A DNA stretch of 64,000 bases, taken from Iphinoe sp. HA4291-MV1. GTDB lineage: Bacteria > Cyanobacteriota > Cyanobacteriia > Cyanobacteriales > Nostocaceae. The notes beneath the pieces were generated by a model, which ran no database searches, was not told the DNA's origin, and saw nothing but the letters and a program-made list of their open reading frames with translations. The stretch covers positions 1-64,000 of the forward strand of contig JAHHHH010000015.1 of NCBI GenBank assembly GCA_019359415.1, read 5' to 3'. This document shows positions 27,259 through 36,789 of the stretch, piece after piece. The position numbers and the translations under genes were made by a program. The first letter of the stretch is position 1. Each line of letters begins with the position of its first letter.

Positions 27259-27645
27259 ATGAGTACAACACAAAAAGTTGCAGTTATCACAGGTGCCAAT
27301 CGTGGATTGGGATTTGAAGCTTCTCGGCAATTGGCTAAAAAAGGATTTTTGGTAGTTCTTACTAGTCGTGATGAAGCCAAAGGCAAAGCCGCTGCTGAAC
27401 AGTTACAAGCTGAAGGGTTGAACGTCATTTTTCATCTCCTTGATGTCACCAACAATGAAAGCAGTCAAAAATTAGCTGAATTCATTCATCAGGAGTTTGG
27501 CAAACTCGATGTCTTAGTCAATAACGCAGCCATATACATTGATTCTCAAGCTGATGGAAACAGCGTGTTTGATGCCAAAGTGGACACTTTACGTCAGACG
27601 ATGGAAAATGACTACGTTAACGCTGGATATAGGATTACTATATAG
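27259..27645 (+). pseudogene. Truncated SDR-family oxidoreductase (5' part)
   Basis: The sequence is typical of the carbonyl-reductase branch: VAVITGANRGLGFEASRQLA, a DVTN acidic site (~60) and VLVNNAAIY (~88-96). It ends at residue 128, just after MENDYVN, where the conserved catalytic Ser and YxxxK should follow. The break lies two bases before the start of the QueA-like gene, so a deletion appears to have joined the two. The product would lack its active site. Confidence 0.85.
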
Positions 27646-27646
27646 T

Positions 27647-28693
27647 ATGTTGACAATACCCTTTACTTTTACACTTCCGGCGGAACTTTCCGCAAAAGAA
27701 CCACCAGAGCGCAGAGGAATTGCCCGTGACCAAGTGCAATTGATGGTCATTAAGCGCAATCACTTTCAAGTCGAACATAATTATTTCAGTAGCATAGGTG
27801 AGTTTTTGCGTCCTGGTGATTTATTGGTCTTTAATACCAGTCGTACCCTTCCGGCTTCTCTTGATGGCTGTGAGATATTAGCGGGACAATGTATGGAAAT
27901 CCGCTTAGCACAGCATCTTCCGGATGATTCTTGGCTTGCTTTACCTTTGTGTCAGCAACAACCTACCTGTAGTTTACAAACAGGAACGCAGATTGACTTT
28001 GGTCAGGGCTTAACTGCGACTGTTGAGAATCATGACACCCATATTCCCTCACTTTGGAAAATCAGCTTCTCAAAATCAGGGACTGAGTTGATGGACATAC
28101 TCTATCGCCTAGGGCGTCCCATTCGTTATGAATATGTTTCCGCACCTTGGGATTTAGACTACTATCAAACCGTCTATGCCAAAGAACCGGGTTCTGCAGA
28201 GATGCCATCAGCAGGACGCGCTTTTACGTGGAAGCTACTGTTTGAATTAAAGCGTCGTGGGGTAGAAACCGCACACATTGTACTGCACACAGGTTTATCT
28301 TCTTACATGGATGATGAACTGGATGCCCAGCATCTTGCCTCAGAAGAAGAATACTTCATTAGTGAAGTTGCTGCTCAGAAGATTAACCACACCCATGAGG
28401 AAGGAGGACGAGTCATTGCTGTTGGGACGACTGTAGTCCGCGCTTTAGAATCTGTTGCAGATGCGGATGGGAAGGTGCAACCTCAGCATGGCTACACTCG
28501 ATTGCATATTACTGCTGAACATAAACTCAAAACAGTGGATGGTTTGCTAACTGGCTTGCACGAACCAGAAGCCAGCCACCTCGACTTGCTGACTGCGTTT
28601 CTTCCAGCAGATAAAATTAAGCAAGCCTATGAGGACGCTGTGCAGCGAAATTATCTATGGCATGAATTTGGAGATTTGAATCTAATTTTGTAG
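27647..28693 (+). CDS. Divergent QueA-like (S-adenosylmethionine:tRNA ribosyltransferase-isomerase family) protein
   Basis: QueA transfers and isomerises the ribosyl group of SAM onto 7-aminomethyl-7-deazaguanine in tRNA for queuosine. This 348-residue protein has the family frame: FTLPAELSAKEPPERRG, LRPGDLLVFNTSRTLPASLDG, and GGRVIAVGTTVVRALES near the C-terminus. Two conserved QueA motifs are changed: the AGLHFT region reads AGRAFT, and the HVGxGTF region reads HTGLSSY. It is thus probably a paralogue with another role. No other queuosine genes are nearby. I choose ATG 27647 because upstream codons belong to the truncated SDR. Confidence 0.75.
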   Translation: MLTIPFTFTLPAELSAKEPPERRGIARDQVQLMVIKRNHFQVEHNYFSSIGEFLRPGDLLVFNTSRTLPASLDGCEILAGQCMEIRLAQHLPDDSWLALPLCQQQPTCSLQTGTQIDFGQGLTATVENHDTHIPSLWKISFSKSGTELMDILYRLGRPIRYEYVSAPWDLDYYQTVYAKEPGSAEMPSAGRAFTWKLLFELKRRGVETAHIVLHTGLSSYMDDELDAQHLASEEEYFISEVAAQKINHTHEEGGRVIAVGTTVVRALESVADADGKVQPQHGYTRLHITAEHKLKTVDGLLTGLHEPEASHLDLLTAFLPADKIKQAYEDAVQRNYLWHEFGDLNLIL

Positions 28694-28874
28694 GTCTATC
28701 CAAGATTGACACTCCCCTGCCCCTGCCCCTAAATAGGGTCATATCTCTCATATTCTACACAACAGTGTGCGGGGAGATGTATTCTTCCCGCACTTACTCT
28801 TATCCCCTTGCCATCAGTCAGTCGTTTCCTGTTGACTAACCGCAATTCGCTTAACCTATCACCAAATAACTTGG

Positions 28875-30515
28875 TTAGAAATTGTAGCCAATTCCTACCA
28901 TCACCCCGACATCAGTATCATCTAGAAAAGCTGCGTTTACAGAACCTGTTAATGTAAATCTACGAGTTAATGGCACATCAACACCACCAGAGAGAAGGAA
29001 GGCAACATCAGCATCATCGCTAGTTTCAATAGCGACGCCAGCACCTATGTAAGGAGCGATGTTAAATCCTTGTCCTGTCCCTCGTTGGGAAAGGTCGAAG
29101 GTAATGGGAACTAGAACGATAGGATCATCCCCAATCACTGCTGAAGGTCGCACTGATATGTTTCGTGTCAGCCCAATTTTACTAAAAACTGCAAAGTTTC
29201 CTTCACCGAGAGCGGAATCACCGCCTATACCAATATTGCCACCGACCCCAAGATAGCTGGAGACACCACGAGTGGCTCTACCTGGTGTAATGGCGTTTCC
29301 ACCATTCAGCGTCTTAAGACTCACATCAGACGGTATGAGGACTTGATTAATCACATGAATCACACCGTTGCTTGCTTGGATATTCGGCTGAATCACACTT
29401 GCATTGTTCACTGCAATTTGATTACTACCACTATTGACTTTAACGTTTAGGGGTAAGCCCTCAACGGTTTTAAGATTGCCAGCTACAAGTTGATCAGCAC
29501 TAAGACCACCAGACACCACGTGGTATCTCAAAATTTTAATCAGTGTTTCTCTGTTTTCTGGTTGCTGTAACCGCTGTAAGGTTTGTTGAGGCAAAGCAGC
29601 AAATGCCTCATCGGTTGGAGCGAAAACAGTGTACGGACCTGGTTGTTGTAGAATATCTGCTAGACCTGCTGTCTTCAATAAAGAAGTCAAGGTTGTAAAA
29701 GAATTACTAGAGGCAGCAACTGATACAATGTCTTGGTTGGTTGGAGTACTAGCAGTGGTTCCACCTACAATATAACTAGCAGCTGCAACATTCTTAGGAA
29801 GAGGTGGCAACTGTCCCAGTTTAACCAAAGCTTGATAGAAATGTGCTGCAGCTTCTGCACGAGTCAGAGGCACAAGAGGATTGAGCACGTTCACGTTTGG
29901 ATAGTTAACCACAAGATTAGCACCTGTTGCACCTGCCACATTATTCACAGCGTAGCTTGGGATAGCACTGGCATCTGTATAGTAGGTACCAAGACTATTG
30001 GTTGCATCACCGCTAGCAGTCAAACCTAAACCACTTGTTAAAGCAACGATCGCCTGCACCTTGGGAATCTGCTGATTTGGCATAAACAAGTTCCCTGGAT
30101 AGCCTGAGAGAAATCCAGTTTCGTAGGCTTGAGTAATTGCAGCAGCTGCCCAAAAGTCAGAAGGAACATCTTTAAATCCACCAGGACTTAATTGCCGAAC
30201 TCGATTTTGGTTGAAAGCTTTTTGAATCATTGCTGCAAATTCAGCACGAGTTACAGGTTGATCTGGTCTATAAGTGCCATCAGGAAAGCCAGTAATTATG
30301 TTTTTTCCGGCTAGAGCTTGAATAAATGGTTGTGCCCAGTAATCTGCTCCAACATCCGGAAAGTTAGTCGCTGGAGCTGTCGTTGGAGTTGTTGTTGGAG
30401 CCGTTACTTGAGATGAAGCTGGACCAGAAATTAATGTAGGACTAACTGTAGCAGTTATTATTCCTAGCGCTACCAATGCGGTACTTACTGTTGACAAACG
30501 TCTTAAGTTATACAT
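28875..30515 (-). CDS. SLH-FAS1 surface protein with C-terminal barrel-like domain
   Basis: ATG 30515 follows GGGGTGAAAAACTT and opens a signal peptide (hydrophobic residues ~12-30). The 546-residue product then has SLH repeats (~51-230: FPDVGADYWAQPFIQALAG, FPDGTYRPDQPVTRAEFAAM, FKDVPSDFWAAAAI, VPLTRAEAAAHFYQAL) that tie proteins to peptidoglycan-linked polymers. A fasciclin domain follows (~262-396: YTVFAPTDEAFAALP, LRYHVVSGG, GVIHVINQVLIP), then a glycine-rich beta domain ending in phenylalanine (GIGYNF), as in outer-membrane barrels. It is likely an outer-envelope adhesion or anchoring protein. Confidence 0.85.
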   Translation of the reverse strand: MYNLRRLSTVSTALVALGIITATVSPTLISGPASSQVTAPTTTPTTAPATNFPDVGADYWAQPFIQALAGKNIITGFPDGTYRPDQPVTRAEFAAMIQKAFNQNRVRQLSPGGFKDVPSDFWAAAAITQAYETGFLSGYPGNLFMPNQQIPKVQAIVALTSGLGLTASGDATNSLGTYYTDASAIPSYAVNNVAGATGANLVVNYPNVNVLNPLVPLTRAEAAAHFYQALVKLGQLPPLPKNVAAASYIVGGTTASTPTNQDIVSVAASSNSFTTLTSLLKTAGLADILQQPGPYTVFAPTDEAFAALPQQTLQRLQQPENRETLIKILRYHVVSGGLSADQLVAGNLKTVEGLPLNVKVNSGSNQIAVNNASVIQPNIQASNGVIHVINQVLIPSDVSLKTLNGGNAITPGRATRGVSSYLGVGGNIGIGGDSALGEGNFAVFSKIGLTRNISVRPSAVIGDDPIVLVPITFDLSQRGTGQGFNIAPYIGAGVAIETSDDADVAFLLSGGVDVPLTRRFTLTGSVNAAFLDDTDVGVMVGIGYNF

Positions 30516-31092
30516 AAGTTTTTCACCCCTCAAACAAAAAAGTACAGTCATCTTGCTTACCGAAAAATCCTGAGAAGTCACGAAACTCAGTTGATAGATT
30601 GCACTTGAATCAACGACTGAACAGGCTAGCGCTGGAACTTAAACCTCAATAGGACAACTCAGGGAAGATTCAAAATGTTTTGAAACACACATATAGCGTT
30701 CCGACTTGAATTTTGAAAGCATACTGAGACTAAAAGGCTCATAGAGTAAGACTCCTAGCTCAAAAACTTTTCAATCATCAAAAATAGGATTCCCGTAGGA
30801 TTCGTATTTGATTTTTGAAAAGCTAGAAAAGTCCAAATTCCAAACCTTGGTTGACACAAAATAGAGCGTCAGTATACCTAGCAAGACTCAAACCGGACTC
30901 CTATAGGCATTAATCAGCTAAAAATGCGGAAAAGAATGCAGCAATATACTTTTCATAATATGAAAAGAGAATTACTACAAAGAATTCTTTATATAGCTTG
31001 ATATAGCTCTTTCAGAACAGAGTAAACATCTATCTTAGGCAAGGATTTAGTTTAGTTGTTACAGATACCTATTGAGTCAACCTCAAAAATCC
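30516..31092. other. Intergenic region
   Basis: No gene is seen. It contains an imperfect inverted repeat (CTCAAAAACTTTTCAATCA near 30757 and GATTTTTGAAAAGCTAG near 30811). It should carry the promoter of the SLH-FAS1 gene. The rest is AT-rich and featureless. Confidence 0.4.
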
Positions 31093-31917
31093 TCAAAAAC
31101 CGCTCCTCCGGCTGTCTACAGACCATCCCAAACTCGTTGGCTGTTCATAAACCCGCTTTAGGGTATTCACATCTCTAGGAGAAATTGGCGGCGGGTTGCG
31201 AACTTGGGAAAAGTATAGAGCATCAGTTGGTAGCGAACTATGTCCCCAAATTCCTAGTGCATGACCAAGTTCATGTCGAGTCGCCGCAAGGAGATACTGA
31301 CTTGTTTGGCTGGGACTCAACAGAATTGTGAAGCGGTGAAATAAAAGATTATTTTTGCTAACGTACACTTCGTAAGTGGTTTGAGCAGAACGCGCACGTG
31401 GTATTTCACTATTGGGAGTACTATTAGGAAAAATTTGCAGTGGTGGAGCTTTCCGCACAATGGTAATATCTGCGTCCTCTGGCTGTTTAACTACCGTTAA
31501 AGGCAAATAAACACTCCACTCCTGAACTGCTTGTAACACGGTATTAACCCATTCTTCTGCTTGTTTACTGTTTACTGCTTTCAATGGTTCTACATAAACC
31601 CGAACGGGAAACTGTGACCAAACTAGATATCCAACTTGGGTTGAAGTCACTTGAGAAAAGTAGTCACCATTGTTGGTGCTATCTTGCCATTGCAACAGTG
31701 TTGGTGGTAAGGGATGAGGTTTCGGGGGAGATGTTAGCGTCCCTTGCGCGTGTTGTCCCTCTTGGGACTTAGCGAGCCGTAGGCTGGGAGAGGTAACAGG
31801 GATGGCGTTGGATGGGAGGTTTGTCAAAACTATAAGCAGCGCCGTACTCATAGCCAAGGCTAAAGAGGTGATTAAGCGCCGCCAAACTACAGTTGTTTTT
31901 GTAATGGTATTATTCAA
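31093..31917 (-). CDS. Secreted matrixin-like zinc metalloprotease
   Basis: The 274-residue protein has an N-terminal signal peptide (LITSLALAMSTALLIVLT) and a C-terminal catalytic site HELGHALGIWGHS, the metzincin HExxHxxGxxxH form. A downstream Met-turn is not obvious. It is probably a periplasmic or extracellular endopeptidase. The start is TTG 31917 (no nearby ATG fits), three bases after the secG stop, so it is read with secG. Confidence 0.8.
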   Translation of the reverse strand: MNNTITKTTVVWRRLITSLALAMSTALLIVLTNLPSNAIPVTSPSLRLAKSQEGQHAQGTLTSPPKPHPLPPTLLQWQDSTNNGDYFSQVTSTQVGYLVWSQFPVRVYVEPLKAVNSKQAEEWVNTVLQAVQEWSVYLPLTVVKQPEDADITIVRKAPPLQIFPNSTPNSEIPRARSAQTTYEVYVSKNNLLFHRFTILLSPSQTSQYLLAATRHELGHALGIWGHSSLPTDALYFSQVRNPPPISPRDVNTLKRVYEQPTSLGWSVDSRRSGF

Positions 31918-31920
31918 TGT

Positions 31921-32154
31921 CTAACCAGGGAGCCAACCAGCACTCAAAACCACTGTTAAACCGAGAAAAATAACTGTGAGTGCCCAAGTTACTCGGTTTA
32001 ATGTATTTTCTGCACTCTTTGTGCTGCTGAACAATTGGGCTTGTCCACCAATAGCTCCAATGCCATCACCTTTAGGACTATGCAGCAAAACTAAAATAAT
32101 TAGACCAACAGCGGAAAGTGACCAAATGAGTTGTACGACGTTAGTAATTGTCAT
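31921..32154 (-). CDS. secG: Preprotein translocase subunit SecG
   Basis: The 77-residue protein has two membrane helices (~8-26 and ~54-73) and the conserved loop LLHSPKGDGIGAIGGQAQLF between them. It is part of the SecYEG channel. It lies 135 bp downstream of gpmI on the same strand, the usual cyanobacterial arrangement. Confidence 0.9.
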   Translation of the reverse strand: MTITNVVQLIWSLSAVGLIILVLLHSPKGDGIGAIGGQAQLFSSTKSAENTLNRVTWALTVIFLGLTVVLSAGWLPG

Positions 32155-32289
32155 AGCAGCTAATACAGTTGATAATGAATTTTAAGATAGAGCAATTTTT
32201 AATTATAAATTCTAATAATAATTTTATCAATTAAGAATGATGAATTGTAAATTGTGCTTGCTTAAAATAATTCATCATTCTTAACTATT

Positions 32290-33888
32290 TCACAATCCCA
32301 GTTGTACAGGAGTGCGAGAAAGTTGCACTTCATACTCGGCGTTTTGCAAGAGCGATCGCCCTGTCATTTCCGGTGGCTGAGGTAGTTGTAAGATATTTAG
32401 AATTGTGGGTGCAATGTCGGATAGCTTACCATCACTTCGCATAGCGACATTTGTCCCATGTCCTGGGATCTTCACTTTTTCGCCTTCTACTATGATGAGA
32501 GGAACTGAGTTGGTCGTGTGCGCTGTCCAGGGATTCCCGTTACTATCTAGCATATACTCGGCGTTACCATGGTCAGCAGTAATCATTGCTGTACCCCCAA
32601 CTTTACCAATGCTGCAGAGTAAGTGACCCAAACATTGGTCAACAGTCTCAACGGCTTTCACAGTCGCTTCTATGTTACCTGTGTGTCCCACCATGTCTGG
32701 GTTGGCATAGTTGATCACAACAAGTGAGTATATGTGCTTTTTTATTGCTGCGATCGCCACTTCTGTCACTGCTTGAGCCGACATTGCTGGAACGCTATCA
32801 TAAGTCGCCACCATCGGAGAGTTTATCAGTTCTCGGTCTTCCCCTTCAAAGGGTTCTTCCAAGCCGCCATTGAAGAAGTAGGTGACGTGAGCGTATTTTT
32901 CTGTTTCTGCAGTGCGAAGCTGCTTTAAACCATGCTTGGAAATGACTTCCCCAAGAATGTTACTCAAATTTTGAGGCTCAAAAGCAACCCCAACTGATAA
33001 TTCTGGGTCATACTGTGTAAAAGTCACAAAGGACAACGCCGTGATTTGCTCTCTTTCAAAACCGTTAAATTTTGGATTGACGAAAGCGTGGGTAAGTTGT
33101 CTTGCTCTGTCGGGTCGGAAGTTAAAAAATATGACTCCATCGCCTGATTCTACAGCTCCGGGTGCAATTCTGACTGGGATGACGAATTCGTCTGTTACAC
33201 CTTCTGCATACGATGCTTGTAGGACTTCCACAGCCTTTCGACCATCTCCAGAGCCATCCTGCGTCATCACATCATAGGCGCGTTTCACCCGATCCCAACG
33301 GTGATCGCGATCCATCGCATAGTAACGACCGCTCATTGTGACTATGCGCCCAACTCCTATACGGTCGATGTACTCTTGAAGAAGCAAGAGTGCTTTTACA
33401 CCTTCAGTTGGGCTGGTATCACGCCCATCAGTAATAGCATGGATGCAAACTTGGGATATTCCCTGAATCTTTGCTAAGTCAAGTAGTCCGAATAGATGAC
33501 TGATGTGGGAGTGTACCCCACCCTCAGAAGTTAGCCCTACGAGATGCAGCTTGCCATTTCGACGATACACTTCCTGGCAAAGTTTTACAAGTGCTGGGTT
33601 TGTGAGAATGGAACCATCCTCTACCGCATCTGAGATGCGTACTAATTCTTGGGGTACAACTCTACCAGCGCCTATGTTCAAATGACCAACTTCTGAGTTG
33701 CCCATTTGACCTTCTGGTAACCCCACCGCCTTCCCTGATGTTCGGATAAGGGTGTGGGGATAAGCCGCCCATAAGCTATCCATTACCGGAGTGTTAGCAA
33801 CGGCAATAGCATTTCCATGACTCTCCTCGCAGTAGCCCCATCCGTCCAAAATGACTAGCACCACGGGAGCAACAGGTGCTTTGGTCAT
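32290..33888 (-). CDS. gpmI: 2,3-bisphosphoglycerate-independent phosphoglycerate mutase
   Basis: GpmI interconverts 3- and 2-phosphoglycerate in glycolysis/gluconeogenesis using two metal ions. The 532-residue protein shows VLVILDGWGY near the start, the nucleophile serine in GQMGNSEVGHLNIGAGR (S65), TDGRDTSP (~156), and the C-terminal metal site TADHGNAE (~455) with AHTTN. Length and start (ATG 33888) are normal. Confidence 0.95.
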   Translation of the reverse strand: MTKAPVAPVVLVILDGWGYCEESHGNAIAVANTPVMDSLWAAYPHTLIRTSGKAVGLPEGQMGNSEVGHLNIGAGRVVPQELVRISDAVEDGSILTNPALVKLCQEVYRRNGKLHLVGLTSEGGVHSHISHLFGLLDLAKIQGISQVCIHAITDGRDTSPTEGVKALLLLQEYIDRIGVGRIVTMSGRYYAMDRDHRWDRVKRAYDVMTQDGSGDGRKAVEVLQASYAEGVTDEFVIPVRIAPGAVESGDGVIFFNFRPDRARQLTHAFVNPKFNGFEREQITALSFVTFTQYDPELSVGVAFEPQNLSNILGEVISKHGLKQLRTAETEKYAHVTYFFNGGLEEPFEGEDRELINSPMVATYDSVPAMSAQAVTEVAIAAIKKHIYSLVVINYANPDMVGHTGNIEATVKAVETVDQCLGHLLCSIGKVGGTAMITADHGNAEYMLDSNGNPWTAHTTNSVPLIIVEGEKVKIPGHGTNVAMRSDGKLSDIAPTILNILQLPQPPEMTGRSLLQNAEYEVQLSRTPVQLGL

Positions 33889-34325
33889 AGTAAAACTGCC
33901 TTTTACTTCTTGTAATACCCGAATGATACCATTGCTGATTATAGCCGCAAGTGAATTTCTGCCTACTAACCTCTTTTTTTGTAGATTTGCAGTTTTTTAA
34001 ACATTTTTTAAACTATTTTTCTTAAACTATATTTATTTTTGGGAGCTTTTTGTGATAATAACAGAAATAACCACTGTTCACCGAATAAAGTCAAAAGTTA
34101 AAAGTTAAAAGTTAAAAGCAAAGATAAAGAGTTCTGTCTTGAAAATGGGCAATGGGCAATGGGAATTGGGAAGAAGGAATAAAAGTGTACCTAGCTTAGC
34201 AAAAATCTTTGGAGGAGTCCTATAGAAAAAAGTTAGAGTACAACATCCAGCCTTTCAATCCCTCTAACTTATGGCATGGGTGTCTTTCTTTTGACTTTTG
34301 ACTTTTGACTTTTGAAAATAGTCTA
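33889..34325. repeat. Intergenic region with three heptamer repeat families
   Basis: The region holds AAAGTTA-type units near 34090-34120, GGGCAAT units near 34146-34160, and TTTTGAC units near 34289-34314. The first and last families are inverted relatives (GTCAAAAG / CTTTTGAC). There is no gene. The arrays fill the gap between gpmI and the ABC-F gene. Confidence 0.6.
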
Positions 34326-36020
34326 TCATTTCTTTTTCATAGCGGATTTAGAAGCTTTTGCGGCTTTCTTTGCGGCTTTTTCGGCAGCAATTGCCGCTAA
34401 TCTTGCTTGTTCTTTTTCCTCTGCTATTTTCGCCAAGTAATAATGATAGTCCCCTAAATAGACGCGGAACTCCCCTTCGCGGATTTCTACAATTTTGTTT
34501 GCTACCTTGGAGATGAAATAACGATCATGGGAAACAACAAGCACTGTGCCATCATAGTTTTGGATGGCTTCTTCTAGCATTTCTTTTGCTGGAATGTCTA
34601 AATGGTTGGTTGGCTCATCGAGTATCAATAAATTTGCTGGTTGCAAGAGCATTTTTGCTAAAGCAAGACGTGCTTTTTCACCTCCACTCAATGCTGCGAC
34701 TGGTTTAAAGACAGTATCACCACTGAACAAAAACCTTCCCAGAAGGGTGCGTACTTCTTCATTTTTCCAATCAGGAACTTCGTCATGGATAGTTTCCATA
34801 ACAGTTTTTTTCAAATCCAAAGCTTCTGCTTGGTTTTGCTCAAAGTATCCGGGAAGCACATTGTGTTCGCCCAATTTCACTAGTCCTTCTGTGGGTTGCT
34901 CAATACCCACAATTAGGCGTAACAAAGTGGATTTGCCTGCACCATTGGGAGCAATAAAAGCAATGCGATCGCCTCTTTCAATCAAAAGGTTTGCGCCCAA
35001 GAATAATATCTTATCATCATAGATGTGAGTCAAATCTTTGATATTCACCACCTCACGTCCGCTACGGGGTGTAGGAGGAAAACGGAAGTGCAGCGTTCTT
35101 AACCCATCTATAGGTGCTTCAATGCGTTCGATTTTTTCCAGTTGTTTTTCCCGGCTTTTTGCTTGGGTACTGCGAGTCGCACTGGCGCGGAACCTGTCAA
35201 CAAAAGCTTGTTGTTTTTCTAATTCTTTTTGCTGGCGTTCGTAAGCTGCAAGTTGTGCTGTTTTATTTTCAGCTTTTTGTTGCAAGTATGCCGAGTAGTT
35301 ACCGAGGTAAGTGGTGGAAATACCGTGTTCGGTTTCCACAATTTGAGTACAGAGGCGGTCAAGGAACTCGCGGTCATGGGAGACTATTACCATTGGGGTA
35401 TTCAGCCCCTTGAGATAATTTTCCAACCACTCAATCGTTTCTAAGTCTAAGTGGTTAGTTGGCTCGTCTAGCAGCAATAAGTCAGGTTCTTGCAAGAGAA
35501 TTTTGCCCAAACCCATTCGCATTTGCCAACCGCCACTAAAGGAACTCACCAAGCGATCGCCATCTTCTGGCTCAAACCCCATCTCTGGTAAAATTTTCCC
35601 AATCCGTGCATCCAAGATATAGCCATCCAGGGCTTCAAACTGCCGTTGTAGGCGATCCAACTTATGAATCAGTCTTTCGAGTTCCTCTGGAGTGGCGCTT
35701 TCCATTTCTCGTTGCACCTGTGCCAAAGACTGCTGCACAGCGTTAGCTTCCTGAAAAACTGTCCAAAATTCTTCTCTAACGGTGTGAGTGGGATCAACTT
35801 CAAACTCTTGATTAAGGTAAGCTATGTGTAAGCTTGCAGGACGAATGACTTCGCCAGATGTCGGTTCAACTTCCCTTGTGATAATTTTGAGTTGAGTGGA
35901 TTTTCCAGCACCATTGACACCAACTAAACCAATGCGATCGCCAGTTTTGACTTCCCAGTTGATATCCTTGAGGACTTCGCCTGTGGGGTAGATTTTACTG
36001 ATATGTTCCAGTCGCAGCAT
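34326..36020 (-). CDS. ABC-F family ATP-binding protein
   Basis: ATG 36020 follows TTGGAG and gives 564 residues beginning MLRLEHISKIYPTGE; the frame upstream has no similarity. Two ATP-binding cassettes are present: Walker A GVNGAGKST and APNGAGKST, signatures SFSGGWQMR and ALSGGEKAR, and Walker B LLLLDEPTNHLD and LLILDEPTNHLD. The ABC-F linker (~235-310) lies between them. There are no membrane helices. ABC-F proteins act on ribosomes (translation factors, antibiotic protection). The lysine/alanine-rich tail is a common Uup-like feature. The exact subfamily is not assigned. Confidence 0.9.
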   Translation of the reverse strand: MLRLEHISKIYPTGEVLKDINWEVKTGDRIGLVGVNGAGKSTQLKIITREVEPTSGEVIRPASLHIAYLNQEFEVDPTHTVREEFWTVFQEANAVQQSLAQVQREMESATPEELERLIHKLDRLQRQFEALDGYILDARIGKILPEMGFEPEDGDRLVSSFSGGWQMRMGLGKILLQEPDLLLLDEPTNHLDLETIEWLENYLKGLNTPMVIVSHDREFLDRLCTQIVETEHGISTTYLGNYSAYLQQKAENKTAQLAAYERQQKELEKQQAFVDRFRASATRSTQAKSREKQLEKIERIEAPIDGLRTLHFRFPPTPRSGREVVNIKDLTHIYDDKILFLGANLLIERGDRIAFIAPNGAGKSTLLRLIVGIEQPTEGLVKLGEHNVLPGYFEQNQAEALDLKKTVMETIHDEVPDWKNEEVRTLLGRFLFSGDTVFKPVAALSGGEKARLALAKMLLQPANLLILDEPTNHLDIPAKEMLEEAIQNYDGTVLVVSHDRYFISKVANKIVEIREGEFRVYLGDYHYYLAKIAEEKEQARLAAIAAEKAAKKAAKASKSAMKKK

Positions 36021-36213
36021 GGGTTGTCTCCAAGGTAGGGGATGAATAGGAAAGGCAGAAGTGGTAGTATCGAGTCCAATCTTAACAAAATTTAACTGGA
36101 AATTATTGGTAGTCAATTCCTTGCAGACAATTAAGTTTTGGAGGCAAGCTAAGATTACAAAGCAGATTGATTTTGTGCTGCTTGTCTAACTTTCGTTGCG
36201 CTCTCATTCAAAA

Positions 36214-36633
36214 TTATTCATTCAAAATTGTTTTTGAACTTTGATTGATACTCGCGGATGAATGTTTGATACTCGCGGATGAATGTTTGATACTCGCGGA
36301 TGAATGTTTGATACTCGCGGATGAACGTTTGATGCTCGTGGATGAATGTTTGATACTCGTGGGTGAATGTTTGATACTCGCGAATGAATGTTTGATGCTC
36401 GCGGATGAATGTTTGATACTCGTGGGTGAATGTTTGATACTCGTGGGTGAATGTTTGATACTCGTGGGTGAATGTTTGATACTCGTGGGTGAATGTTTGA
36501 TGCTCGCGGATGAATGTTTGATGCTCGCGAATGAATGTTTGATACTCGTGAATGAGTGTTTGATGCTCGCGAATGAATGTTTGATACTCGTGAATGAGTG
36601 TTTGATACTCGTGAATGAGTGTTTGATGCTCAT
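36214..36633 (-). CDS. Possible heptapeptide-repeat protein from the 21-bp minisatellite
   Basis: The frame from ATG 36633 reads MSIKHSFTSIKHSFT and continues as 18 SIKHSxx units plus a short tail. Because the repeat unit is 21 bp, other frames are open too, including the plus strand. In this frame the variable CAT/CAC and AGT/AGC bases are silent, while elsewhere they change residues, which slightly favours it. No ribosome site or promoter is clear. It may well be non-coding. Confidence 0.25.
   Translation of the reverse strand: MSIKHSFTSIKHSFTSIKHSFASIKHSFTSIKHSFASIKHSSASIKHSPTSIKHSPTSIKHSPTSIKHSPTSIKHSSASIKHSFASIKHSPTSIKHSSTSIKRSSASIKHSSASIKHSSASIKHSSASINQSSKTILNE
36253..36630. repeat. 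21-bp minisatellite, 18 copies
   Basis: The unit is close to TTTGATACTCGCGGATGAAT plus G. It varies at a few fixed positions (TACTC/TGCTC, CGCGGATG/CGTGGGTG/CGCGAATG). Variants are clustered in blocks, as expected from unequal duplication. Confidence 0.95.
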
Positions 36634-36677
36634 CGACTCGCAAGGCGATCGCGCGATCGCGCCCTTAGATCTGAGAG

Positions 36678-36788
36678 ATCTTGCACCAATGCCAAAAACC
36701 CGGTTTCTGGACGAGAAATCAAGGGTTACAGATTGTACGTTTTGTAAGAAACCGGGTTTTTTAAGTCTTATTGAGACTGGTGCAAGAT
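36678..36788. mobile_element. MITE-like element, 111 bp
   Basis: Perfect 11-bp ends ATCTTGCACCA / TGGTGCAAGAT enclose AAACCCGGTTTCT / AGAAACCGGGTTT, the same inner repeat as at 11564-11664. It ends one base before the stop codon of the calmodulin-Erv gene (36790). Confidence 0.65.
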
Positions 36789-36789
36789 G

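Noticed and set aside
36253-36630. CRISPR array
   Set aside because: The 21-bp units are contiguous with no unique spacers; it is a minisatellite.
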